Source: JBBTWV01 sp038062615
GTDB lineage: Bacteria; Patescibacteriota; Gracilibacteria; UBA1369; UM-FILTER-53-11
NCBI GenBank assembly: GCA_038062615.1
Contig: JBBTWV010000012.1
Coordinates: forward strand, 1 to 53,184
Length of the DNA: 53,184 bases
Direction: 5' to 3'
Both the position numbers and the translations under genes were made by a program. The notes under the pieces are model-generated. The model was not told the origin of the DNA. It saw only the letters and a list, made by a program, of their open reading frames with translations, and searched no databases. Shown here piece by piece: positions 39,958-48,843 of the stretch. The stretch's first letter is position 1, and the number at the start of each line of letters is the position of its first letter.

Positions 39958-40811
39958 AAGTCAGAAATTCTTTTTGCGGCGCGCACCACATTTTCCATGA
40001 GGCAGGCCACCGTCATAGGGCCGACGCCACCCGGCACCGGAGTGAGCCACGAAGCTTTGCGTTTTACATTCTCAAAATCAACGTCGCCAACCAGCCTATT
40101 TTCAACTTTTGTGACGCCCACGTCAATGACGATAACTCCTTTTTTAACCATATTGGCGGTAATCATTTTGGGCTTGCCCACGGCGGCCACCAAAATATCG
40201 GCGCGTTTGGTAAAATCCGCAAGATTTTTGGTCTTAGAATTACAAATGGTGACCGTAGCATCGCGGTTAATAAGCATGACAGCCAGCGGCTTGCCAACAA
40301 TGTTGCTGCGACCAACGATGACGGCGTATTTTCCTGCTGCGGAAATTTTATAATATTCCAACATGCGGATAATGCCGCGCGGCGTACAAGGAGCCAGATT
40401 TTCAAATTCTGTGGCCAAAAACATCTTACCCAAGTTGTAGGCGCCAAAACCGTCCACGTCCTTCATGGGGTCAATAGCGCGAATAACCAGCGGCGCGTCC
40501 ATATGTGGTGGGAGTGGAAGCTGCACCAAAATGCCATGCACCATCTTATCTTTATTGAATTTTTCAATAAGAGTGATGAGTTTTTGCGTCGTCGTTTTGG
40601 AGCTGAGCCTTTCGAGCTCTTCTTGAATTCCCGTGCGCTCTGCCGCCAAACGTTTTTGGCGAATATACGAAAGACTCGCGGGATTTTCACCGACGAGAAT
40701 AATAACGAGCTTGGGCTTAATGCTTTTTTTGGCGAGTTTTTGAACCTCATGGCTTACCTCCTTGAGCAAGGAATCAGAAACAAGCCGGCCGTCGAGGAGA
40801 TGAGAATTCAT
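39933..40811 (-). CDS. folD: Methylene-THF dehydrogenase/methenyl-THF cyclohydrolase
   Basis: Bifunctional folate enzyme interconverting 5,10-methylene-, methenyl- and 10-formyl-THF for purine synthesis. 292 residues, with SYIRQKRLAAERTGI (catalytic Lys), VQLPLPPHMD, DPMKDVDGF, PCTPRGI, VIVGRSNIVGKPLA, IVIDVGV and TPVPGGVGPMTVA. I chose ATG 40811 because a TATAAT sits 10 nt upstream; the ATG at 40823 overlaps that box. The final residues after VRAAKRISDF come from a type A repeat. It precedes purF on the same strand. Confidence 0.94.
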   Translation of the reverse strand: MNSHLLDGRLVSDSLLKEVSHEVQKLAKKSIKPKLVIILVGENPASLSYIRQKRLAAERTGIQEELERLSSKTTTQKLITLIEKFNKDKMVHGILVQLPLPPHMDAPLVIRAIDPMKDVDGFGAYNLGKMFLATEFENLAPCTPRGIIRMLEYYKISAAGKYAVIVGRSNIVGKPLAVMLINRDATVTICNSKTKNLADFTKRADILVAAVGKPKMITANMVKKGVIVIDVGVTKVENRLVGDVDFENVKRKASWLTPVPGGVGPMTVACLMENVVRAAKRISDFRPSSSRG

Positions 40812-40821
40812 GGGCAAGCCC

Positions 40822-40827
40822 ATTATA
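40822..40827 (-). promoter_or_regulatory. folD -10 box
   Basis: Minus-strand TATAAT 10 nt before ATG 40811, giving a predicted leader of about 3 nt. The -35 is weak. Confidence 0.5.
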
Positions 40828-40837
40828 ACAGTGAAAT

Positions 40838-41050
40838 TTATAATCTCGAAAGTATTTTTATAAATTCATCCTTGGAAATACCAAGGACTCGCAGATTATT
40901 CATTATGATAAAAGGCGGCAATACTCGATCTCGCGGAATAACAAGGGGACGGCTTAAGCCTTTTTTGTAATAAATGCGATGATCTCCTTTTTCTCTTTTA
41001 TAAAGAAATTTCTCAAATTTTTTCCAATGCAAGGAACCAAATTGCCCCAT
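40838..41050 (-). CDS. hicA: HicA-family mRNA interferase toxin
   Basis: 70 residues with the HicA double-stranded RNA-binding-like fold: a KGDHRIYYKKG segment with the catalytic His, and LVIPRDR. It is directly downstream of hicB (1-nt gap) in the order antitoxin-toxin. The C-terminal segment GISKDEFIKIL fits the family. It ends 11 nt before the folD -10 box. Confidence 0.85.
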   Translation of the reverse strand: MGQFGSLHWKKFEKFLYKREKGDHRIYYKKGLSRPLVIPRDRVLPPFIIMNNLRVLGISKDEFIKILSRL

Positions 41051-41051
41051 A

Positions 41052-41348
41052 TTAAAGTGCTACAGGAACACGAACATCAAAAGACTTTTGAGAAATAATT
41101 TGCGGTGGCTCCCATTTCTTCTTAACTTTTATCCAACCAAGATCCTGCAATACCTCCTCCAATGTATTGTTTTCAATAAGTTCTTCAAAAAAAATATCAA
41201 CCATCTCAGCAAATCGCTTTTGGGCCTGCTTTGCATTCTTACCAGTTGTTGATAAATCAAGAGCGGGAGAATACGCAATATATACTTTTCCCTGCTTTAT
41301 AAGATCTACCTGTAATTTAACCTGAACTCCTGGCTCAGCGATGATCAT
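41052..41348 (-). CDS. hicB: HicB-family antitoxin
   Basis: 98 residues with the HicB partial RNase H-like fold (KQGKVYIAYSPALDLSTTGKNAKQA, then FAEMVDIFFEELIENNTLEEVL). The C-terminal DNA-binding part is short, so autoregulation is uncertain. It is the first gene of the hicBA pair, preceded by its own TATAAT promoter 9 nt before the ATG. Confidence 0.85.
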   Translation of the reverse strand: MIIAEPGVQVKLQVDLIKQGKVYIAYSPALDLSTTGKNAKQAQKRFAEMVDIFFEELIENNTLEEVLQDLGWIKVKKKWEPPQIISQKSFDVRVPVAL

Positions 41349-41357
41349 AGTAACGGG

Positions 41358-41386
41358 ATTATAACCCTCGGTCTTATTTTGGACAA
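41358..41386 (-). promoter_or_regulatory. hicBA promoter
   Basis: Minus strand: TTGTCC, 17-nt spacer, TATAAT, then 9 nt to the hicB ATG, a near-leaderless start. Confidence 0.6.
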
Positions 41387-41391
41387 CTACC

Positions 41392-41456
41392 TAGGTCGCC
41401 CGCTCAGCGGATGGTGCTCAGGCACCAAACCGAGCAGGCGGCGAGGAGCGACACTG
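41392..41456. repeat. Hairpin-rich spacer between tmk and hicB
   Basis: Contains TGGTGC-TCAG-GCACCA as a perfect small hairpin, inside outer arms GTCGC/GCGAC. No second clear copy is seen. It may end the tmk transcript or be a fourth repeat type. Confidence 0.35.
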
Positions 41457-41464
41457 CGCCTTAG

Positions 41465-42040
41465 CTAGCGTGAAGCTTTCCAAATCCTGTCCGCCGTAAC
41501 ATTTCGATCATCCGAGACCTTAATTATTTTCCAATGATAGCGTTTTGCTAACTGGCGGAAAATTCTTTGACAGCGCGCCGCTAAAACGTCATCCGTCTCA
41601 TGGATATGGGCTTTTTCTTTTGATTTAAGGGAGCGCTGGCCATCCATAAAAATCGCAACATCCGGTTGAACTAAAAATTTGTTCATATTTTCCAGGGTAA
41701 TGCGCGAGACGTCTTTTGCCATGCCCCAAGCAATGCCAGTACCAACATAATCCTCAGCAATGACCGTAATCCCCTTCTTTAACATCGCCAAAAGTTTTGG
41801 CTCAAAATGAAAGCGATTCAAAACAAACCAAAGCTGGAGCTCCTCCTCACTCATTTTCTGCTTACCGTGGAGACGTAAAATTTTATTGAGGTACGGCCCC
41901 GTTGGCGAAAGTGAGTACACAGGATATTTAAGGTAAAACGCTTTTTTGCCAGCAGCCTTGAGCCGATCCACTAACCGCTTCGAGTGCGTGGTTTTGCCAA
42001 CGTTGTTGATTCCGTAAATAGTAATGAACCTTCCGCGCAT
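41465..42040 (-). CDS. tmk: Thymidylate kinase-like protein
   Basis: P-loop kinase of 191 residues making dTDP from dTMP. The phosphate loop is GINNVGKTTHSKRL instead of the common GIDGAGKST. Other blocks are FYLKYPVYSLSPTG, WFVLNRFHFEPKL and a lid-like QRSLKSKEKAHIHE. The usual DR(Y/W) motif reads EDY here, an unusual change in a binding residue. It lies 19 nt after dut, supporting a role in dTTP supply. The start at 42040 avoids overlap with dut. Confidence 0.8.
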   Translation of the reverse strand: MRGRFITIYGINNVGKTTHSKRLVDRLKAAGKKAFYLKYPVYSLSPTGPYLNKILRLHGKQKMSEEELQLWFVLNRFHFEPKLLAMLKKGITVIAEDYVGTGIAWGMAKDVSRITLENMNKFLVQPDVAIFMDGQRSLKSKEKAHIHETDDVLAARCQRIFRQLAKRYHWKIIKVSDDRNVTADRIWKASR

Positions 42041-42059
42041 AGTAATAGTACTGGTGAAT

Positions 42060-42491
42060 TTATTTGTCGGTTGATCCAAAACCACCGCGGCTTACCTCAC
42101 GAATCTGCTCTACTTCTTCCCATTCAAACGTATCCACTCGAACAAAAATCCCCTGGGCAATTTTTTCGCCGCGAGCAATGGTAACTGGCTGGTCCCTAAA
42201 ATTATAAACCTGAATTTTGATCTCGTCTTTGGGACCGCAATAATCTTTATCAATCACTCCGATGCCGTGGGGTATGAGCAAGCCCTTTTTACGCGGCGTA
42301 GAAGAACGCAAAGAAACCAGGAGCATAAATCCATCCGGCACTTCTACCACCACATTACCAGGCACCAACCCCACATCATGCGCCGGAACAACCGTATCCT
42401 CCCGCGCCAAAAAATCAAAACCCACCGAACCGCTGGTTTCATATTTGGGAAGCGGCAAGCTCTTATCAACTCGCTGAATGCGAACTTTCAT
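42060..42491 (-). CDS. dut: dUTP diphosphatase (trimeric type)
   Basis: Hydrolyses dUTP to dUMP and PPi, limiting uracil in DNA and feeding dTMP synthesis. 143 residues with the five dUTPase motifs: SGSVGFDF, LRSSTPRKKG, GVIDKDYCG with YNFRDQPV, ARGEKIAQG and the C-terminal arm RGGFGSTDK. It overlaps the upstream unknown gene by 4 bp (ATGA) and precedes tmk, forming a nucleotide-metabolism unit. Confidence 0.93.
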   Translation of the reverse strand: MKVRIQRVDKSLPLPKYETSGSVGFDFLAREDTVVPAHDVGLVPGNVVVEVPDGFMLLVSLRSSTPRKKGLLIPHGIGVIDKDYCGPKDEIKIQVYNFRDQPVTIARGEKIAQGIFVRVDTFEWEEVEQIREVSRGGFGSTDK

Positions 42492-43291
42492 GTTGGCATC
42501 CTAGCATGACCACCCTTTACGCTCATAACCGGACGAATCCTCCCCCGACGGCTCACGAGAGGAGCATCACTTCTTTTGAGTTCAATGACCCCCGTTGTTC
42601 GAATATTGGCAAGGTGACGCCGCGTTTGCTCTGCTATGATTGCCAAATCAACTCCGCTATTCAAAACCATCAATATGTTCGACGGACTGAATCCCGGCTT
42701 CTTTCTATTATCAATCTTCACCGCGTCTTCCAGTTCTTGACCTACAAGTTCCATTCCCACAAATCTTCCTCCATCTCGTTCCCCAAAAAGAGAACTTTGA
42801 CTCATCATTTTATTGAGACGAGCAGGATCAATAAATTCATCTAAAAGAAAACGCAAACCGCCATTGGCGTTGCGGCGCGGCGGACGAAATTCAGGGATGA
42901 CAGCCTCTAATTGTTTCATAAGGAGTCCGGAATAAAGTTCTATCTCTTTTTCAACTTGAGATAAATCTATCTCTCCATCTACACGCTGAGCATGAAGATG
43001 TTGTTCCAAAGCTGCATAATAAGCGGCTACCAAAACTGCCGACGCTTCACGCACAACGTACAGAGGAACCGAAAGTCTAATACCTTCTTTAAAATCGTTG
43101 GCAGCGGACCTTCGCAATTCTGCTTTTACGGCTTCAGGAGTAGTTGTTCCATGCCGTGCCTTCCCTTCCAGAACGCCTGCCCAATGCTTAACGGAAGAGA
43201 CTGATCTTTTTTCACTCACATCAACTCCTCCGGTCTCGACGGCCGGGAGTACTTCTCCAGTAGAGACCAAGCGCATGTCTGAAAACAGCAT
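42488..43291 (-). CDS. Protein of unknown function upstream of dut
   Basis: 267 residues, soluble, mostly helical in the middle (SQVEKEIELYSGLLMKQLEAV) with a basic C-terminus (RRHLANIRTTGVIELKRSD). No family is recognised. Its stop overlaps dut, so the two are coupled. The start is doubtful: a different frame opens at ATG 43352 (MSAEVTGELEQIPQEPAALE) near a promoter and runs 43 residues, overlapping this frame. A single-base frameshift near 43280 would join them into one 287-residue protein. Confidence 0.6.
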   Translation of the reverse strand: MLFSDMRLVSTGEVLPAVETGGVDVSEKRSVSSVKHWAGVLEGKARHGTTTPEAVKAELRRSAANDFKEGIRLSVPLYVVREASAVLVAAYYAALEQHLHAQRVDGEIDLSQVEKEIELYSGLLMKQLEAVIPEFRPPRRNANGGLRFLLDEFIDPARLNKMMSQSSLFGERDGGRFVGMELVGQELEDAVKIDNRKKPGFSPSNILMVLNSGVDLAIIAEQTRRHLANIRTTGVIELKRSDAPLVSRRGRIRPVMSVKGGHARMPT

Positions 43292-43372
43292 TTTCTAACG
43301 CGGCAGGTTCCTGAGGAATTTGCTCTAGCTCTCCTGTAACTTCTGCAGACATAGGGCAAGTTAAAAGGGCTC

Positions 43373-43401
43373 TTTTTACCTTGTTTAAGCCGTAAAGTCA
43401 A
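43373..43401 (-). promoter_or_regulatory. Promoter of the unknown-dut-tmk unit
   Basis: Minus strand: TTGACT, 17-nt spacer, TAAAAA; predicted start about 13 nt before ATG 43352. This supports 43352 as the real start of the first gene. Confidence 0.5.
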
Positions 43402-43467
43402 CGCGAATGACCAACGTTGTTTTGATCTTTGATATCAACTCCTTACCCTGTACCCTATAGCCTGTCT

Positions 43468-44487
43468 ATGGAACATCCCCACAAATTAGATTTAGCGATT
43501 GGCGGACAAGCCCTCATCGAGGGAGTGATGATTCGCTCGCCTTCGTGGGTAGCCATTGCGGTTCGCAAGCCGGATGGCTCTATTATCGTCAAAAAAGATC
43601 CCTTTAAATCGCTTACCACACGCGTAAAACTTTTTAAACTGCCGGTGGTGCGCGGCATTGTCACCGTTTTAGAGACGATGGTGCTAGGTATGAATGCGTT
43701 GAATTTTTCTGCAGAGCAAGCCTTGGGAGAAGACGAAAAAGACTCGAAAAAACCCAAAGAAGGAGCAATAGCCAAAGGAGCGGCACTTACTCTTGATGTC
43801 GCTGCAGATGGAGTTACCGTCTTGATGCAACCATCCAGACGTAGGTCACTGGCTAACGCGGCCTCATTCGCACTCAGCATCATTATTTCCATCGTCTTTG
43901 CCATCTTCCTCTTCAAATTCATTCCCCTCTTTTTAACAGAGCAGTTGCGCAAAATTTTCCCCGCGCTGGCCAACTCCGGCATTCTGTTTAATGTGGTGGA
44001 CGGGCTCATTCGTGTGACGATCTTTTTTCTCTATCTTTTTATTCTCTCGCTTTTCCCTTCATTTAAAAGAGTTTTTCAATATCACGGCGCCGAGCACATG
44101 TCTGTTTTTACCTATGAAAAAGGCCACGAGCTCATTCCGGCGAATGTTGAAAAAGAATCCCCGCGCCACCCGCGCTGCGGTACCAGTTTTATCATCATTA
44201 TTCTCATCGTGAGCATTTTGTTACTCATGCTGGTACCAAGGCATCCGGTTTTTTGGCTCAACTTTTTGCGGCGGCTCGCCATTGTGCCGCTGATTATGGG
44301 GACTGGCTACGAGATCCTCAAATGGACGGCCAAACACCGTTCCCACGCGCTTGTCCGGCTCCTCACCTACCCTGGCATTCTCACGCAATACATTACGACC
44401 AAAAAACCCGACTTAGGCCAAATTGAAGTCGCCCTGGCAGCTACCAAAGCGGCGGTAGAAGCTGAAGGGCAACAGAAAAATAACTAG
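43468..44487 (+). CDS. DUF1385 (YqhQ-like) membrane protein
   Basis: 339 residues of the DUF1385 family, a conserved membrane protein of unknown biochemical function. N-terminal signature LAIGGQALIEGVMIRSPS, then membrane helices near 140-165, 185-210, 245-265 and 275-295, with the conserved YHGAEHMSVFTYEKG and HPRCGTSF motifs. The start at 43468 follows a weak TATAGC box by 6 nt. The longer frame to 43429 lacks family similarity. It ends 65 nt before the helicase-fusion gene. Confidence 0.9.
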   Translation: MEHPHKLDLAIGGQALIEGVMIRSPSWVAIAVRKPDGSIIVKKDPFKSLTTRVKLFKLPVVRGIVTVLETMVLGMNALNFSAEQALGEDEKDSKKPKEGAIAKGAALTLDVAADGVTVLMQPSRRRSLANAASFALSIIISIVFAIFLFKFIPLFLTEQLRKIFPALANSGILFNVVDGLIRVTIFFLYLFILSLFPSFKRVFQYHGAEHMSVFTYEKGHELIPANVEKESPRHPRCGTSFIIIILIVSILLLMLVPRHPVFWLNFLRRLAIVPLIMGTGYEILKWTAKHRSHALVRLLTYPGILTQYITTKKPDLGQIEVALAATKAAVEAEGQQKNN

Positions 44488-44520
44488 TGCGAGCGAGTGT
44501 AGAAAAGGCAGAATCTCTGC

Positions 44521-44526
44521 TATAAT
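44521..44526 (+). promoter_or_regulatory. -10 box of the helicase-fusion gene
   Basis: Consensus TATAAT 26 nt before ATG 44553, leaving a leader of about 20 nt. The -35 is poor. Confidence 0.5.
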
Positions 44527-44552
44527 AAGGCTCTTGTTAATCAAGAAAGTCT

Positions 44553-47500
44553 ATGATTAATCGTGTGACGCAACAACTGGAGGCCGCGAGTTTTCTGAAG
44601 CATATGGAAGCGCATGCCGAAGAATATCCTCAAGATGAAACAGGTGCGTTACATGCCAGAATAGATGAGAGGCGCGGCAGAACTCGTCTTGAGTGCGCGG
44701 CGGCGTGTTTTGAAGATAATGAAACTTTTCCTGACATGAGTCGGTTGTATCTTGAGCATACCGCGACTACAAGAGAACGTATTTCAAGAGTCACGGATGC
44801 ATTGCGAGATACCGATACCGTTTCACTGCCGTCGTGGCTGACGCTTCGCCGGTCACAAACAAGATTTTTATCGAAATTGCGCGACTATTTTTCGGGCGAT
44901 GTTTTTAGAAGATCCGGCTTTGTAAAATATCCTCCGGGAATCGGTAAGACAGTATTGATCGCTCTTATGATACGTTCTCTCATTGAGCGCATTAACGGAA
45001 CCTCTCTTGTTTTGAGTCAGCGTCGAAAGATCAATGATCAAAACTACCATGAAATTTTATCTTTACAGGACGAGGGCGCGAGCGTAAAAATGGCAGCAAG
45101 CGTTTGCCCAGAGGAAACACCCGATGTTACTATCGCCGCATATACAAAGCTCATTCTGGATAAAGCTGCCAACCTGTCCAGACGCATTTTAAAGGATCAC
45201 TATGACGTGATTTTTTTGGATGAATGCCACAGATCTTTCGGCTTTGAAGCCATCAGAGTTTTACGCGAATATTATCCCGACAGTGTTCTTGTAGGTTTAT
45301 CTGCAACTCCCTATATAGGAGCATCGTTTTCAAGCCAAACACAAATGCGTTCTGCATTTCATTATATTGAAGGAGAAATAGACAACCTTCCCTTGCCGGA
45401 AGCCTGTGCAAGCGGTGAGATCGCTCCTTTGCGAACCATGACGGTTATGCTTAAGGGCACCGATGATGATTCTGAGGATTCGCCTGAGGAAGACGCTGAT
45501 GAATGTGAACCCCCGTTTTTGAGTGTTGATACTAAGACTAGAATTGCAACTGCAATTTGCAAGGATTATATCCCGGCCGGTGAGCAGGGAATTATTTTTC
45601 TTCGGAACAGGCTTGAGGCAAGTTTAGTTGCCGATGCTCTTAAAGCAGCCGGTCTTAAAGCCGAATTTATTTGTGGCGGCGCAGGGACAGCATTTTCTCA
45701 AACAACATATATGAGAAGAAAGGAAGTCGAAGACAGACTTCGTCGATTTCAAGCCGGTGATACACAATATATCACGAATGTTGAGTCTTTAATTGAAGGT
45801 GCAAACTTTGAAAATTTAAAACATGTTATTAATTTAAGTGATACCCGTTCAGTCTGGGAGTTTGAACAGATGATCGGTCGCGCAACGCGATTGGATCCAA
45901 AAGACCCCGAAAAAATCGCTACTATTTGGGATACGGTAGTGGAAGGGAGGAAAGGAGGCCGGTGTACCCTGATCGGCTTGGCGGCTTTTTATGGGCAGCA
46001 TAAAGAAGAATATCTGAACGGAGAGGTAATCTTTGGTCCGCCAGAAAGGAAACAAGTTTGCATGCCTAGCTTTGCTCCATTTTCCTTGTTCGGCATCGAT
46101 GCCGAATTATCAGAAATAATTTTAGCCGAACAGATAGATAGAATAGCGACCCCGATGGATCACGAATATTTCAAAAAAATTGATGAAAATGTGAAGCCGG
46201 ATTTGGCTGCGTTTGCACGCGCTGCCGGAGTTGGAGGCGCACGAAGCTTAACAGGCAGTCATCTTTCCTGGAGCGCAACATGCATGAACGGCGAGACTAT
46301 TACATTTGAAACCTATGTTGCGCGGTGGGCTGCAGCTATGCAAATGGCAAAAGACACTACGTCGGCTAGGGAAAACATATGTGACTTTGTATATAAACTG
46401 CTGCATTTTGCCGGATGCACCGTGAAAAAAATGGACGCACAGTATTATGAAGATACTGAAGGTAATGTAAAACCTGATATGCGCCGGTTTGCAGGGGAGG
46501 CGGGTTTGGAAAGCCCTGCAGAATTAACGACGACACATTTTTCAGAAAAGATCACGTGCGAAAGCGGAAAGTATTTGAGCTTGCAAGCCTACGTGATTAA
46601 GTGTGCGCTTAAGACGAAAAGGGCTAAAACCCATGAAGAGGCCAAAGGGAACCAGGGAAGGCTTTTGCGTGAACTTTTACAGCGTTGCGGGTACGCCGTG
46701 AAAGAAAAAGCCGAAGTCAAGATCGAAATGGATGCGGCATACTTTAAAAACATTCAAGGCAATGTAATTCCCGATATGCAAGGCTTTGCCAATGCGGCCG
46801 GTGTTAAGAGTCCGGCAGATTTAACGACAACTGATATTCAGAAAAAAAGCAGATGTCAAAACGGGGAAATTCCTAATTTAGAAACATACATTTGTCGATG
46901 GGCAGTGAGTCTTGGGCATGCAAAAAATAATGACGATGTGCACTCGAAAATTTCCAAAATGCTCGATCAGCTTTTACGATACTGCGGATATGCAATCGCC
47001 GAAAAGATTGAGTTTGAGGAAATGGATGAGGCTTATTTTAAGAACATGAAAGGTACTGTAGAGCCGGATGTCGCTGGTTTCGTGGCTGCTGCCGGAGTTT
47101 CATCTGCTGCAGATCTTGCAGGCGTACAACACCGTTCTGTAAGAAGCAGGTGTAAAAATGGAGAAAGTCCAATGTGGCAAACCTATGTTGCAAGGTGGGC
47201 AAAAGCGCTTAAGCATGTAAAAAATGCAAAGGATGCACTCAAGGAATTTGATAAAATCAGCTGTAAGTTTTTGAGATATTGCGGATATGAGGTTGAAGAA
47301 AAAGAGGAATTTTTGAAAATGGACAAAGAGTACTTCATGAAAGTGCGACAAAATCTCATGCCAGACGTTGCTGGTTTTCTGGCTGCGGCAGGTGTTATGA
47401 GCGTTGCCGATCTTAGGGGGAGAAGGCATTTTGATGTTGAAAGCAGATGTAGTAATGGCGAAATTATTTCTTTGAAAAGGTTTATCTGTCGATGGTCAGT

Positions 47501-48101
47501 AGCCACGGGAAGAGTAAAAATCCAGAAGGACGCTGAAAGATGGTGCACACGTTTGCTAAGAGAATTTGTTGAATGGTATCAATCTCTCGATCTCTCGATC
47601 CCTCCGGCGGCGAATGTCCTTTCCGATGTGGTCTGCAAAGAACTTGAACCGGTTGTTAGAAAATCTGCCGAACGTTATAGAAAATTCGTAGATGTTGGCG
47701 ATATTGTGAACGAAGTTTTTTTGAGGATCTTGGAAGTGTTGCAGCAAGATCCATCAGCCAGATTTGAAGCAGATGCTCTTGAGGAGCTTGTTGGTGAAGC
47801 CGCGGCACATTTGAGAAGAGATTCAGGAGACCACGGGGATGTGGAGTATATCGATACCTTCGCTCCACATAATCGATTTGATGGAGATTCTAAAGAAACC
47901 GCAGGTCACGTAAGTTTAATCAGCGATGTGGTAGAGAGACTTTCCGAGCCTGCAAGAACAATTATCTCAATGCAATTGGCTGGACATTCCGAGCAAGAAA
48001 TCGCAACAGCTTTAAAAATCAAAAAACCAAAAGTAGCATCGTTGATTAAAAATGCTCATGAAGATTTTCGCAGATTGTATCAAATCAAAGAAGATTCCTA
48101 A
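44553..48101 (+). CDS. SF2 helicase fused to five repeats and a sigma70-like domain
   Basis: 1182 residues in three parts. Residues about 100-480 are an SF2 helicase core: Walker A PPGIGKT (127-133), DECH (223-226), SAT (250-252) and motif VI QMIGRATR (439-446). Five tandem repeats of 92-99 residues begin at 535, 627, 726, 824 and 923, each with MDxxYF, a PD pair, F.xAAGV, C.NGE and a Y...RW segment. The last 165 residues look like an ECF-type sigma factor: a region-2-like DIVNEVFLRILEVL and a region-4 helix-turn-helix (LSEPARTIISMQLAGHSEQEIATALKI). I know no described protein with this layout. A role in opening and recognising specific DNA, in transcription or defence, is inferred only. Confidence 0.8.
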   Translation: MINRVTQQLEAASFLKHMEAHAEEYPQDETGALHARIDERRGRTRLECAAACFEDNETFPDMSRLYLEHTATTRERISRVTDALRDTDTVSLPSWLTLRRSQTRFLSKLRDYFSGDVFRRSGFVKYPPGIGKTVLIALMIRSLIERINGTSLVLSQRRKINDQNYHEILSLQDEGASVKMAASVCPEETPDVTIAAYTKLILDKAANLSRRILKDHYDVIFLDECHRSFGFEAIRVLREYYPDSVLVGLSATPYIGASFSSQTQMRSAFHYIEGEIDNLPLPEACASGEIAPLRTMTVMLKGTDDDSEDSPEEDADECEPPFLSVDTKTRIATAICKDYIPAGEQGIIFLRNRLEASLVADALKAAGLKAEFICGGAGTAFSQTTYMRRKEVEDRLRRFQAGDTQYITNVESLIEGANFENLKHVINLSDTRSVWEFEQMIGRATRLDPKDPEKIATIWDTVVEGRKGGRCTLIGLAAFYGQHKEEYLNGEVIFGPPERKQVCMPSFAPFSLFGIDAELSEIILAEQIDRIATPMDHEYFKKIDENVKPDLAAFARAAGVGGARSLTGSHLSWSATCMNGETITFETYVARWAAAMQMAKDTTSARENICDFVYKLLHFAGCTVKKMDAQYYEDTEGNVKPDMRRFAGEAGLESPAELTTTHFSEKITCESGKYLSLQAYVIKCALKTKRAKTHEEAKGNQGRLLRELLQRCGYAVKEKAEVKIEMDAAYFKNIQGNVIPDMQGFANAAGVKSPADLTTTDIQKKSRCQNGEIPNLETYICRWAVSLGHAKNNDDVHSKISKMLDQLLRYCGYAIAEKIEFEEMDEAYFKNMKGTVEPDVAGFVAAAGVSSAADLAGVQHRSVRSRCKNGESPMWQTYVARWAKALKHVKNAKDALKEFDKISCKFLRYCGYEVEEKEEFLKMDKEYFMKVRQNLMPDVAGFLAAAGVMSVADLRGRRHFDVESRCSNGEIISLKRFICRWSVATGRVKIQKDAERWCTRLLREFVEWYQSLDLSIPPAANVLSDVVCKELEPVVRKSAERYRKFVDVGDIVNEVFLRILEVLQQDPSARFEADALEELVGEAAAHLRRDSGDHGDVEYIDTFAPHNRFDGDSKETAGHVSLISDVVERLSEPARTIISMQLAGHSEQEIATALKIKKPKVASLIKNAHEDFRRLYQIKEDS

Positions 48102-48118
48102 TCTCGGGGGTAAGGACA

Positions 48119-48823
48119 CTACTTCCCTACTTCCTGCAGGGTTTTATTCACATCCAACGGGATTCCAGGACCCATCGTCGTGGTTACCGTCATGGATTGA
48201 ATAAAAATACCCTTGGCTCCCGCCGGCTTGTTTTGCAAAATACCGCGCACAAAAGCCTTTAAATTTTCTTCTAAATGAGCAGGGCTAAAGGAAACCTTCC
48301 CAAAAATATTGTGAAGGTTGGCCAACTTATCCATACGGAACTCCACCTTTCCCTTAATAATTTCACCAATCGTTTTAGAAATATCAGTAGTTACCGTTCC
48401 AGCCTTTGGATTTGGCATAAGACCTTTCTGACCCAGCGTCTTGGCAACTTTACCAAGGTTTTTCATGACGTCCGGAGTAGCCACCGCCACATCAAAATCC
48501 AACCAACCTTTGGCAATCTTCTCTACCAAATCATCAGCTCCAGCCTCAATCGCACCCGCTGCCTTAGCAGCCTTTTGATTGGCCTCCATAACGAAAGCAA
48601 TAACACGAACCGTCTTACCCGTACCATTTGGCATCACTACCGTTCCACGCAAAAGCTGATCTGCCTGTTTTGGATCCAAGCCCAGCTTCATGTGGACCTC
48701 ACAAGAAGAATCGAACTTGGTGGTAGAAGTTTTCTTAAGGAGCTCAATTGCTTCGCCCAAGGCGTAAGCCTGTTTTTCTATTAACTTTTTGACTGCTACA
48801 TATTTTTTACCGCGCTTTTTCAT
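48119..48823 (-). CDS. rplA: Ribosomal protein L1
   Basis: 234 residues, normal length. Binds 23S rRNA in the L1 stalk; family members also repress their own mRNA. Blocks include TKFDSSCEVHMKLGLDPKQADQ, RGTVVMPNGTGKTVRV, GLMPNPKAGTVT, GKVEFRMDKLANLH and the C-terminal TMGPGIPLD. It follows rplK after a 56-nt gap containing a type B palindrome. rplJ and rplL do not follow; instead the helicase gene converges from the other side. Confidence 0.97.
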   Translation of the reverse strand: MKKRGKKYVAVKKLIEKQAYALGEAIELLKKTSTTKFDSSCEVHMKLGLDPKQADQLLRGTVVMPNGTGKTVRVIAFVMEANQKAAKAAGAIEAGADDLVEKIAKGWLDFDVAVATPDVMKNLGKVAKTLGQKGLMPNPKAGTVTTDISKTIGEIIKGKVEFRMDKLANLHNIFGKVSFSPAHLEENLKAFVRGILQNKPAGAKGIFIQSMTVTTTMGPGIPLDVNKTLQEVGK

Positions 48824-48843
48824 AGTGAATGAGTTACGATTAC

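Noticed and set aside
39896..39991. N-terminal extension of PurF
   Set aside because: PurF needs Cys directly after the initiator Met; the extension is repeat DNA and the end of folD.
45849..46055. Minus-strand frames inside the helicase-fusion gene
   Set aside because: Short, without promoter or family resemblance, and wholly inside a strongly supported coding region.
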